NCBI GenBank assembly: GCA_964529325.1
Contig: CAZGWH010000088.1
Coordinates: 1-5,114 of the forward strand
From: GCA-2689995 sp964529325
GTDB lineage: Bacteria > Fidelibacterota > Marinisomatia > SCGC-AAA003-L08 > GCA-2689995
Reading direction: 5' to 3'
DNA length: 5,114 nucleotides
The notes under the pieces were generated by a model, which saw only the letters and a program-made list of their open reading frames with translations, made no database searches and was not told where the DNA came from. Both the position numbers and the translations under genes were made by a program. Positions 1-5,114 of the stretch are shown here, one piece after another (positions within the stretch are counted from its first letter, which is position 1; each line of letters opens with the position of its first letter).

Positions 1-29
1 TAGACTTATTATAATAAATAAGGTTTTTA

Positions 30-722
30 TTAAATATTCTTTTTTATGAATACCTTGCCATCCCATTTAAAACCATCTTCTTCAAAATGGATAAAATCCT
101 CAAATGATGTAAATTTATTTTTGCAAACAAAATGAATGAACTTGCCTTTGACCATTTTACCAAAATGACCTGCATGGATTTTATTACCATTTTTTAAAAT
201 AACAAAATCAATATTTTGAGATTTATCATTATGATATGCTTTTTTATGAATTTGAGGCAGTAAATCAAAAATGATATTTTCTTGTTCTAATTCTTTTGTT
301 AATATGGGATTCCATATTTTATGCAATTGTAAAACATTCATTTTTAATTTGTAATTTGGAATTAATGTCATTGGCGAAACCATTCCAAATAATCCACTAA
401 AAATAAGAAAATGTTCGTTAAAAAATTCTTTTTCTGTTTGATTAAAAGTATCAAACCCAATATTTGAAAAAACGGTTCCTGTGTATCGTTCAATTGCAGT
501 TGAGCATAAGGATTTTTTTATATTTAAATTTTGTTTATGGATTAATTTTGCCTTTTCACCCTCAACACCATATACTTTTTTATAATCGTTCACCCTTAAT
601 AATTTTAATTTTTTGTGAATTTGATTAACATGTTTTTTAAATACAAAATCTGTTTCTTTGAATAGGATATCTGTAGAATTTAAAACAGATTTCCCTTCAC
701 TTGGAGGGATAAGGAATTTCAA
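30..722 (-). CDS. yaaA: YaaA / DUF328 (UPF0246) family protein, peroxide-stress type
   Basis: This 230-residue protein carries the family landmarks: PPSEGK at residues 6-11, ERYTGTVF at 78-85, FSGLFG at 108-113, IPNYKLKM at 121-128, a basic HFGKMVKG at 186-193 and a C-terminal GFKWDG near 217-222. E. coli YaaA is about 258 residues, so this is a slightly short but intact member. There is no signal peptide or membrane segment, so it should be cytoplasmic. In E. coli, YaaA is induced by hydrogen peroxide and limits free intracellular iron; it has also been described as a DNA-binding protein. Whether that role holds here is inference. The start is TTG (722-720); it is chosen because it puts the conserved PPSEGK motif at the usual distance from the N-terminus, and no in-frame ATG fits. 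It begins 4 nt after the cyclase stop codon with only a weak GTAAG-like ribosome site, so translational coupling to the cyclase is likely. Confidence 0.9.
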   Translation of the reverse strand: MKFLIPPSEGKSVLNSTDILFKETDFVFKKHVNQIHKKLKLLRVNDYKKVYGVEGEKAKLIHKQNLNIKKSLCSTAIERYTGTVFSNIGFDTFNQTEKEFFNEHFLIFSGLFGMVSPMTLIPNYKLKMNVLQLHKIWNPILTKELEQENIIFDLLPQIHKKAYHNDKSQNIDFVILKNGNKIHAGHFGKMVKGKFIHFVCKNKFTSFEDFIHFEEDGFKWDGKVFIKKNI

Positions 723-726
723 TGAC

Positions 727-2925
727 TTACGCGTTTATCTTATTATATTCTTCAATAATTTGTTTTGGAATTGGGTAATTGAGGAATTTTTTTTTCTGAT
801 CATTATCTAATTTTCCTGCAGTTTCATTAAGTGAATTAAATGAAGTTTTAAGATAATCAATATTTTCAGTTAAGTTATAAAGTGCAAAATAAACTTCAAA
901 GGATGGGTAATAAATATATTCTAATAATTGTGGAATATCTTTTTCTTCATAACTCATATTTAATTTTTTTTGAACTAAATTTAAATAAATAGTATTTTCT
1001 AATAAAAGGTCTTTCATAGAGGTTTCATCTAAAATAGCTTTTACTTTTAGCAAATAAGGTAGAGCATCTTCAAAATTTCCATGGTCTGCATACATCTTTC
1101 CAATAGCAAACCCCGAATAAACCATAACATATTTAAATCCAAGTTGTTCACTCATTGAATAGGAGTCTAGGGAAAATTTTAATCCATTTTCGTAATCTCC
1201 CATTCGGCTGTGAGAATTTCCAATATTAATCATTAAAATTGCTTCACCAAATTTAATTTTAAGTTCACTAATTATTTCGTATGATTTTTTAAAATAATTT
1301 AAAGCTAATTCATATAAGCCTTTTTTAATATAAATTAGACCAATATTAGTTGTTGCTTTACCAATGGTTAATTTGTCGTCTAATTCTATAGCAATTTCGA
1401 GAGACTGGTTCAAAAAGTCTAATGATTTGTCAATATTATTTTGACGCTCATATACTTGTGATATATCATTTAATATACTTGATTGTCCAAGTTTATTATT
1501 TTGATTTTTAAAAATTTCAAATGCTTCAAAATATTTAATTAAGGATTGGTCAAAATCACCTTTTCTTAAATAAATAGTAGCGATATCCTGATATGCATTT
1601 GCTATTTCAGATAGGTTTTCTTTATTACTTGGTGCATTTATTGAAATATTATAAATTTCCAATGCTTTTTCAAATTCACTTGATCCCCACCCAGAATAAG
1701 TTTCGCCCAACAAATTATTTGCCATCAATAAATCAGGAGATAATTCTATTGCTTTTAATAATAACCCTCTAACAATTTCAATATCTTCAGCGGTTTCTCT
1801 AATATCCCATTTATATTTGGCTTTTAAATAATATTCGTATGCATCCGAATTTTTTACAGATGAAATAGTTAAGTCTTGATTTGTTTTAACATTTAATGCA
1901 TTAATAATATTTGTCGCGAGATTTCCAACTATTGTTGGTGAGCTTTCTAATGGTTCGCTCCATTTATTTGCATATTTACTTAAACCAGTTTCTGCTTCAA
2001 TTAATTGACAACGAAGGTCAAATCCATTTTCATATTTATAAATACTAGATGTTAGTAAATATTTAACTCTTAATTGTTTTCCAATCTCGATAAACTCATC
2101 GGACATATCTATATTTTTAATATCTTTCATGGGTGAAACCCGAATAAGACCCGCACCTGCAATTTTTATAATTAGATCTTCAGTTATACCTCTTGCCCAG
2201 AATAAGTCATCATCATCACCTAAATTGTCCATTAATAAAATTCCTACAGAAGGAACTTCAATTTCAGTTGCAATTCCTAATCCTACAAATGAAATATTAA
2301 CCCAAAACAAGAATCCAATAATTGATAAAATTGCACCTGATATACTATAAATCCCCCAATTAATTTTATTAGAATCTAATTTTGCATTTATTTTTTTTCT
2401 TTGAGGAGAAGGCAAATTATGAGAAATTATGCAATAAACATCAATTTTTCTTAAAACGCCCTTAAGTTTTGGAGTACCAATTAATTTTGTTTTAAACTCT
2501 GGATCTCTTACTAATGAAGAGTTTACCCTATCAGAAACTGCTATACCACCTATGGGTGCAAATGGTTCTATTCTAGAGGCAATATTGACATCATCACCAA
2601 CGACATCATTTCCTTGAAAAACGACTTCTCCTTCATGAACTGCAATTCTAAGATTTAAATTTGGTATTGATATTATTCGTTCTTGTATTGCAATTGCACA
2701 GTTTACAGCATCTCTTATCGTTTCAAAGGATAATAATAAACCATCTCCAATTTCTTTTAACCATTTTCCTTTAAATTTACTTACAATTGGTTTTAGTAAA
2801 TCTCGTTGAGTATTTAATAATTGAAGTGCTTCTGGCTCATTTTCAGCAGAAAGTTTTGTGAACCCGACAATATCGGTGAAGACTATTGCGGCGAGTTTGC
2901 GTTCTACTTTTGGTTTAATTGACAT
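727..2925 (-). CDS. Class III adenylate cyclase with TM segment, TolB-like domain and TPR array
   Basis: This 732-residue protein has four parts. Residues about 9-167 are a class III nucleotide cyclase domain. FTDIVGFT contains metal ligand D18, and EIGDG contains metal ligand D61. K57 and D107 sit at the purine-specifying positions and indicate ATP rather than GTP, and NIASR gives the transition-state residues N114 and R118. All are present, so an active homodimer making cAMP is expected. Residues about 190-216 form one hydrophobic membrane helix preceded by a basic RKK stretch, which puts the cyclase in the cytoplasm and the rest in the periplasm. Residues about 224-350 resemble the TolB N-terminal/CadC-associated domain (ARGITEDLI, IGKQLRVKYLLTSSIY, QLIEAETG). 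Residues about 361-640 are TPRs, five of them at exact 40-residue spacing. The ATG start gives the usual short N-terminus before RKLAAIVFTD. There is no Shine-Dalgarno. The domain order is common among bacterial cyclases; the ligand sensed is unknown. Confidence 0.93.
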   Translation of the reverse strand: MSIKPKVERKLAAIVFTDIVGFTKLSAENEPEALQLLNTQRDLLKPIVSKFKGKWLKEIGDGLLLSFETIRDAVNCAIAIQERIISIPNLNLRIAVHEGEVVFQGNDVVGDDVNIASRIEPFAPIGGIAVSDRVNSSLVRDPEFKTKLIGTPKLKGVLRKIDVYCIISHNLPSPQRKKINAKLDSNKINWGIYSISGAILSIIGFLFWVNISFVGLGIATEIEVPSVGILLMDNLGDDDDLFWARGITEDLIIKIAGAGLIRVSPMKDIKNIDMSDEFIEIGKQLRVKYLLTSSIYKYENGFDLRCQLIEAETGLSKYANKWSEPLESSPTIVGNLATNIINALNVKTNQDLTISSVKNSDAYEYYLKAKYKWDIRETAEDIEIVRGLLLKAIELSPDLLMANNLLGETYSGWGSSEFEKALEIYNISINAPSNKENLSEIANAYQDIATIYLRKGDFDQSLIKYFEAFEIFKNQNNKLGQSSILNDISQVYERQNNIDKSLDFLNQSLEIAIELDDKLTIGKATTNIGLIYIKKGLYELALNYFKKSYEIISELKIKFGEAILMINIGNSHSRMGDYENGLKFSLDSYSMSEQLGFKYVMVYSGFAIGKMYADHGNFEDALPYLLKVKAILDETSMKDLLLENTIYLNLVQKKLNMSYEEKDIPQLLEYIYYPSFEVYFALYNLTENIDYLKTSFNSLNETAGKLDNDQKKKFLNYPIPKQIIEEYNKINA

Positions 2926-2929
2926 TTAT

Positions 2930-2958
2930 AATATTAATACTAATTTGCAATTAATATT
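2930..2958. repeat. AT-only inverted repeat upstream of the cyclase gene
   Basis: AATATTAAT (2930-2938) and its exact reverse complement ATTAATATT (2950-2958) flank an 11-nt loop in the 65-nt gap between the phosphoesterase stop and the cyclase ATG. The gap also has a TATAAA-like -10 candidate on the minus strand (about 2967-2972) with only a poor -35. It may be an operator, a weak RNA hairpin in the cyclase leader, or chance in very AT-rich DNA. Confidence 0.25.
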
Positions 2959-2990
2959 AAGGATTATTTATAATGATTTTGCTTGAGACA

Positions 2991-4139
2991 TTAAGCTTTT
3001 GTTAAAACAATTTCTGTAATTTCAGGGACAGTGCCTATTCTAATTGATGGTCCCCAGTATCCAGTACCTTGATTTATATAAATTTGAGTATTTCCTTTTT
3101 TGTGTAACCCTTTTAAAAATGGATGAACTAATTGGACTAAAAAACTAAATGGATAATATTGACCACCGTGTGTATGCCCAGAAAGTTGCAAATCATATTT
3201 ATATTTAATCGCATGTTCAATATCTTTGGGCTGATGAGCTAATAAAATTTTAAAGTCTATATTTGTATTTTCACCCAATGTTTTTTTCATATTTGTACGA
3301 TGAGATTTAACATAATGTCCTGCAGATCTATCTGGTATCCCTGAAATAAGTAATTTAATTTTACCTATATGAATTATATTACTTTCATTGAGTAAAATTT
3401 TAAATCCCACATTTTCTATTTTATTTAACCATCCTTTTAAGTCTGAGTAGTATTCATGATTTCCTGTTACAAAATAATTACCATACTTTGATTTTAAATT
3501 TTTTAATGGGTTTAATTCCTTCCCATAGGATTCAACGTTACCGTCTGCGGCATCTCCTGTAAACACAATAATATCTGGTTTTATTTTGTTTATTTTCTTT
3601 ACAACAGTAGTCACCATATCAGATTTAATTTGGCTTCCAACATGTAAATCTGAAATATGTGCAATTTTAAATTGATCTAATTCTGAATGTAGATTATCAA
3701 ATTTAATTTTTTGATGTATTACTTCAGGATTCCGAATACCATTCAATATTCCATATATTGAGAAAATTCCGCCAAACCCTGCAAATACAGTTTTAATTGA
3801 TAAGCCCAAAAATGCTTTGCGGTGTGGATCAAAATTAGATTTAAAAGGAATAAGTTTAGTTGAAAAGGTGAAAATATCTAATAATAAAAATGTAAAAAAT
3901 AAAATACTACAAATTCCTAATGATAAATAGCCTAACCATGTATAATAATCAATAATAGGATTTTCAATTTTATTTAAACTAAAATAAAAAGTAGATATGG
4001 GTAATAAATAAAACAATAGGCATATTAACCATAAAGCAATGTTTTGAATATTAGAATGGTAATTTGGGTAAATATATTTCCATCCTGTATAAAAATACAG
4101 TAGAAATAAAACCGATGAAAATATTATAAAAAACTTCAA
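2991..4139 (-). CDS. Membrane-anchored calcineurin-like metallophosphoesterase (YkuE/YaeI type)
   Basis: The 382-residue protein has four hydrophobic segments at about 2-19, 31-54, 66-90 and 111-132, followed by a metallophosphoesterase domain from about 157 to the end. All the binuclear metal-site motifs are present in order: D164-L-H166, G195-D196, G226-N-H-E229, H302 in LLAHQP and G321-H-T-H-G-G326. Family members hydrolyse phosphomonoester or phosphodiester bonds. B. subtilis YkuE is exported and E. coli YaeI is a related phosphodiesterase, but the substrate here cannot be read from sequence. Residues 106-112 (HRKAFLG), just before the fourth segment, resemble a Tat consensus, and the strongly basic 95-108 loop favours a cytoplasmic loop with a periplasmic catalytic domain. 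The start is TTG (4139-4137), directly after the lipoprotein stop and in the same frame. It is chosen because the next in-frame ATG is residue 175, inside the catalytic domain, and because the FYTGW segment near residue 16 suits an N-terminus there. Confidence 0.92.
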   Translation of the reverse strand: MKFFIIFSSVLFLLYFYTGWKYIYPNYHSNIQNIALWLICLLFYLLPISTFYFSLNKIENPIIDYYTWLGYLSLGICSILFFTFLLLDIFTFSTKLIPFKSNFDPHRKAFLGLSIKTVFAGFGGIFSIYGILNGIRNPEVIHQKIKFDNLHSELDQFKIAHISDLHVGSQIKSDMVTTVVKKINKIKPDIIVFTGDAADGNVESYGKELNPLKNLKSKYGNYFVTGNHEYYSDLKGWLNKIENVGFKILLNESNIIHIGKIKLLISGIPDRSAGHYVKSHRTNMKKTLGENTNIDFKILLAHQPKDIEHAIKYKYDLQLSGHTHGGQYYPFSFLVQLVHPFLKGLHKKGNTQIYINQGTGYWGPSIRIGTVPEITEIVLTKA

Positions 4140-4397
4140 TTATTTATTTACAAATACAATTTCAGATTCTAAAACACCATAATCTGTATAGGTTTTTACT
4201 TTCATTTCATTATTGGTTGTCCAATAAAATAGATCTTTTTCACCTTTTCTGCCACTTGCAAATGAAATTGGCTTTGCAAAATCTGTTGGTAATTGTAGCT
4301 GTAATGCAGACCCTGTTAATCGGGAAAATGCTCTTGTTTGGAGTTTACATCCTGTAAATGCAATGTAAATAATAGATATGATAATTAGTTTTTTCAT
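4140..4397 (-). CDS. Small predicted lipoprotein of unknown function
   Basis: This is an 85-residue protein with a classic lipoprotein signal: MKK, a hydrophobic stretch at residues 4-14 and a lipobox ending FTGC, so C17 would be lipidated and the mature part is only about 69 residues. Position +2 is K, so the E. coli inner-membrane retention rule (D at +2) does not apply and outer-membrane sorting is possible. The mature sequence contains FASGRKGEKDLFYWT and a C-terminal TYTDYGVLESEIVFV. It looks like a small beta-rich domain, but I do not recognise a named family. ATG is at 4397-4395, with an AGGA Shine-Dalgarno (4408-4405) 7 nt upstream, the best ribosome site in the window. The phosphoesterase follows with no spacing, so the two are almost certainly co-expressed. 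A role alongside the periplasm-facing phosphoesterase is inference. Confidence 0.8.
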   Translation of the reverse strand: MKKLIIISIIYIAFTGCKLQTRAFSRLTGSALQLQLPTDFAKPISFASGRKGEKDLFYWTTNNEMKVKTYTDYGVLESEIVFVNK

Positions 4398-4404
4398 ATA
4401 TTAA

Positions 4405-4409
4405 TCCTG
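4405..4409 (-). promoter_or_regulatory. Shine-Dalgarno site of the lipoprotein gene
   Basis: The minus strand reads CAGGA here, 7 nt before the ATG at 4397. It is notable because the other genes in the window have no comparable site, and it fixes the lipoprotein start. Confidence 0.6.
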
Positions 4410-4423
4410 TGTTTAGTTAAAAA

Positions 4424-4429
4424 ATTATA
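4424..4429 (-). promoter_or_regulatory. Candidate -10 element for the lipoprotein/phosphoesterase operon
   Basis: The minus strand reads TATAAT, a perfect match to the general -10 consensus. Transcription would start near 4417, leaving a leader of about 20 nt that includes the AGGA site. The matching -35 is poor: at 17-nt spacing the hexamer is TGATTG, and a better TTGAAA lies only 14 nt away. In such AT-rich DNA a -10 match alone is weak evidence, but the position fits. Confidence 0.4.
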
Positions 4430-4434
4430 TTTAA

Positions 4435-4450
4435 ATTGAATAATTTCAAT
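4435..4450. repeat. Palindrome in the divergent intergenic region, possible operator
   Basis: ATTGAATAATTTCAAT is a perfect 6-bp inverted repeat (ATTGAA / TTCAAT) around a 4-nt centre. It lies between the divergently transcribed lipoprotein gene and the plus-strand exported protein, next to the expected -35 region of the minus-strand promoter. A repressor or activator there could control both directions. It may also be chance. Confidence 0.3.
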
Positions 4451-4461
4451 CATTTTCATGA

Positions 4462-4469
4462 TATATAAA
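4462..4469 (+). promoter_or_regulatory. Candidate -10 region for the plus-strand exported protein
   Basis: TATATAAA contains TATAAA (4464-4469), one mismatch from the -10 consensus. A TTGAAT that could serve as -35 lies at 4436-4441, but 20-22 nt away rather than 17. If this is the real -10, transcripts begin near 4475, downstream of the ATG at 4458, and translation would have to use the ATG at 4488. Confidence 0.25.
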
Positions 4470-4487
4470 TTCGGGGTAAATTACTTT

Positions 4488-4904
4488 ATGTTTAGCCAAC
4501 GAAATTTTATTAATCTGAGTTTAATTTATATTTCATTTTTTGGATCAATTATACAATGTCAAATTAATGAACCAAAAAAACCAGTTGAACCCATAAGAGT
4601 TAAATCAATGGATGATGAACAAATACATGAACTCCATCAATATTTAATAAAAAATAAATCCCAATTTAATAATCATGAACTATTAATGGTACATCCTGAA
4701 TATTATATATATCTTCGGGAAATATTAAATCAATTAGATGAAATTATTAAGTATAATAAAAAACAGCCTATAATTGATAAAAAAGTACTCTCACAAATTG
4801 GTTTAGAATTTGAAGAATTGCATTTTGTAGATTACCTTCAATTACATACTCAGATAAAAAATAAAATTATTAGAAATAAAATAGATTCAATTAATCTAAA
4901 ATAG
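4488..4904 (+). CDS. Unrecognised small exported protein with N-terminal signal segment
   Basis: The open frame begins with ATG at 4458 (148 residues), but I favour the internal ATG at 4488 (138 residues). From there the protein starts MFSQRNF, then has a hydrophobic core and IIQCQ, a proper signal-peptide layout; the longer form would add ten residues before the signal and overlap the likely promoter. C24 (short-form numbering) follows I-I-Q, so it is not a canonical lipobox; cleavage by signal peptidase I or retention as an anchor are equally possible. The mature part of about 114 residues is highly charged and probably helical (EQIHELHQYLIKNK, YLREILNQLDEIIKYNKK, YLQLHTQIKNKIIRNK), with a proline- and lysine-rich linker just after the signal. 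There are no catalytic motifs and I recognise no family. It is transcribed away from the lipoprotein gene and may share regulatory DNA with it. Codon use matches its neighbours. Confidence 0.7.
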   Translation: MFSQRNFINLSLIYISFFGSIIQCQINEPKKPVEPIRVKSMDDEQIHELHQYLIKNKSQFNNHELLMVHPEYYIYLREILNQLDEIIKYNKKQPIIDKKVLSQIGLEFEELHFVDYLQLHTQIKNKIIRNKIDSINLK

Positions 4905-4906
4905 TT

Positions 4907-4990
4907 TTGACTGAAAATCAAAATATAGGCCTACCCGGAGAACCTGAAGAAGATTCAATCGAAAAAATACAATCGGCAGGAAAATGTTAA
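4907..4990 (+). other. Possible 27-codon mini-ORF (TTG start) in a GC-richer patch
   Basis: A TTG at 4907 opens a frame that stops at TAA 4988-4990. It would encode an acidic peptide containing IGLPGEPEEDSIEKIQSAGK and ending in Cys. The 60 bases from 4925 are roughly 42% G+C by hand count (25 of 60), well above the surroundings. An in-frame stop at 4892-4894 excludes an upstream extension, and there is no clear ribosome site. In the same frame after the TAA comes a hydrophobic run INLIVGFIWFMTMIGL before a TGA at 5036-5038, so it could also be a small membrane protein broken by a stop. It could equally be part of an RNA or a remnant of something else. Confidence 0.25.
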
Positions 4991-5114
4991 ATCAATTTAA
5001 TTGTTGGGTTTATTTGGTTTATGACAATGATTGGTTTGTGAAAATAATTACTATGTTTGGATTTAATGTATTCCCTATAAGTTCTATTTTGTTTGAATTA
5101 ATTTTTATTTATTT
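4984..5114 (+). other. Open frame running off the right edge, coding status unclear
   Basis: ATG at 4984 opens a frame with no stop to the end of the window (43 codons seen). The translation begins MLNQFNCWVYLVYDNDWF and continues rich in F, I and L. The ATG overlaps the stop of the mini-ORF (ATGTTAA), an arrangement seen in coupled genes. No Shine-Dalgarno is evident and T-rich DNA gives hydrophobic translations in most frames, so this may be noncoding sequence. The rest of 4905-5114 holds nothing else I can support. Confidence 0.15.

Noticed and set aside
5..22. CTTATT-N6-AATAAG hairpin followed on the plus strand by a T run, as a terminator at the yaaA end.
   Set aside because: The stem has one G:C pair in six and the T run is on the side opposite to yaaA transcription; too weak to call in AT-rich DNA.
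2129..2350. A 73-codon open frame on the plus strand inside the cyclase gene.
   Set aside because: It lies wholly antisense to the well-supported cyclase, has no ribosome site and its translation is low-complexity without any motif; it is a shadow frame.
2991..4139. The phosphoesterase as a cAMP phosphodiesterase (CpdA/Rv0805 type) opposing the neighbouring cyclase.
   Set aside because: The metal motifs are shared by the whole superfamily, but the four membrane segments and predicted periplasmic catalytic side fit YkuE/YaeI-type proteins better; cytoplasmic cAMP would not be accessible. Proximity alone is not enough.
4458..4487. ATG at 4458 as the start of the exported protein.
   Set aside because: It has no ribosome site, would push the signal peptide ten residues inward and lies before the best -10 candidate; still possible, since the frame is open.
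4905..4923. TTTTGA-N7-TCAAAA hairpin just after the exported protein stop as a terminator.
   Set aside because: Short stem with one G:C pair and no following T tract on the plus strand; it also overlaps the mini-ORF start.
1..5114. CRISPR arrays, insertion sequences, tRNA or rRNA genes, attachment sites.
   Set aside because: No regularly spaced direct repeats, transposase-like translation, cloverleaf or rRNA-like segment was seen by reading both strands.

Overview
The window looks like the chromosome of a very AT-rich Gram-negative-type bacterium. Two genes encode probable exported or lipid-anchored envelope proteins. The coding sequence is dominated by A/T-ending codons, and most genes lack a clear Shine-Dalgarno sequence. 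This style, together with the cyclase/TolB-like/TPR protein and the multi-TM metallophosphoesterase, would fit a marine low-GC lineage of the FCB group (Bacteroidota or Marinimicrobia/SAR406-like). That placement is inference; no marker gene in the window settles it.

Layout: four genes lie on the minus strand and read from right to left. They are a small lipoprotein (4397-4140), a membrane-anchored calcineurin-like metallophosphoesterase (4139-2991), a class III adenylate cyclase with a transmembrane segment, a TolB-like domain and TPRs (2925-727), and a YaaA/DUF328 family protein (722-30). Spacing is tight: 0 nt between the first two, 65 nt before the cyclase and 4 nt before yaaA. Lipoprotein plus phosphoesterase, and cyclase plus yaaA, are probably two co-transcribed pairs, possibly one operon. 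A short divergent promoter region (about 4398-4487) separates this block from an unrecognised exported protein on the plus strand. The last 210 bases hold no confident gene, but they contain a short, GC-richer stretch that reads as a 27-codon ORF and an ORF that runs off the window edge.

Functional reading: the cyclase has a complete set of catalytic residues for making cAMP. It probably places its TolB-like and TPR domains in the periplasm, so it looks like an envelope-to-cytoplasm cAMP sensor. The phosphoesterase has every metal-binding motif and is predicted to face the periplasm through an internal Tat-like segment. YaaA in E. coli belongs to the peroxide/iron stress response. A common envelope or stress theme is possible but not shown.

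I did not find a clear, previously undescribed multi-gene system. The most interesting points are the start-codon usage (TTG for both downstream members of the pairs), the lipoprotein and phosphoesterase ORFs lying in the same frame separated by a single stop codon, the internal Tat-like motif, the exact 40-residue TPR periodicity, and the GC-richer mini-ORF at the right edge.
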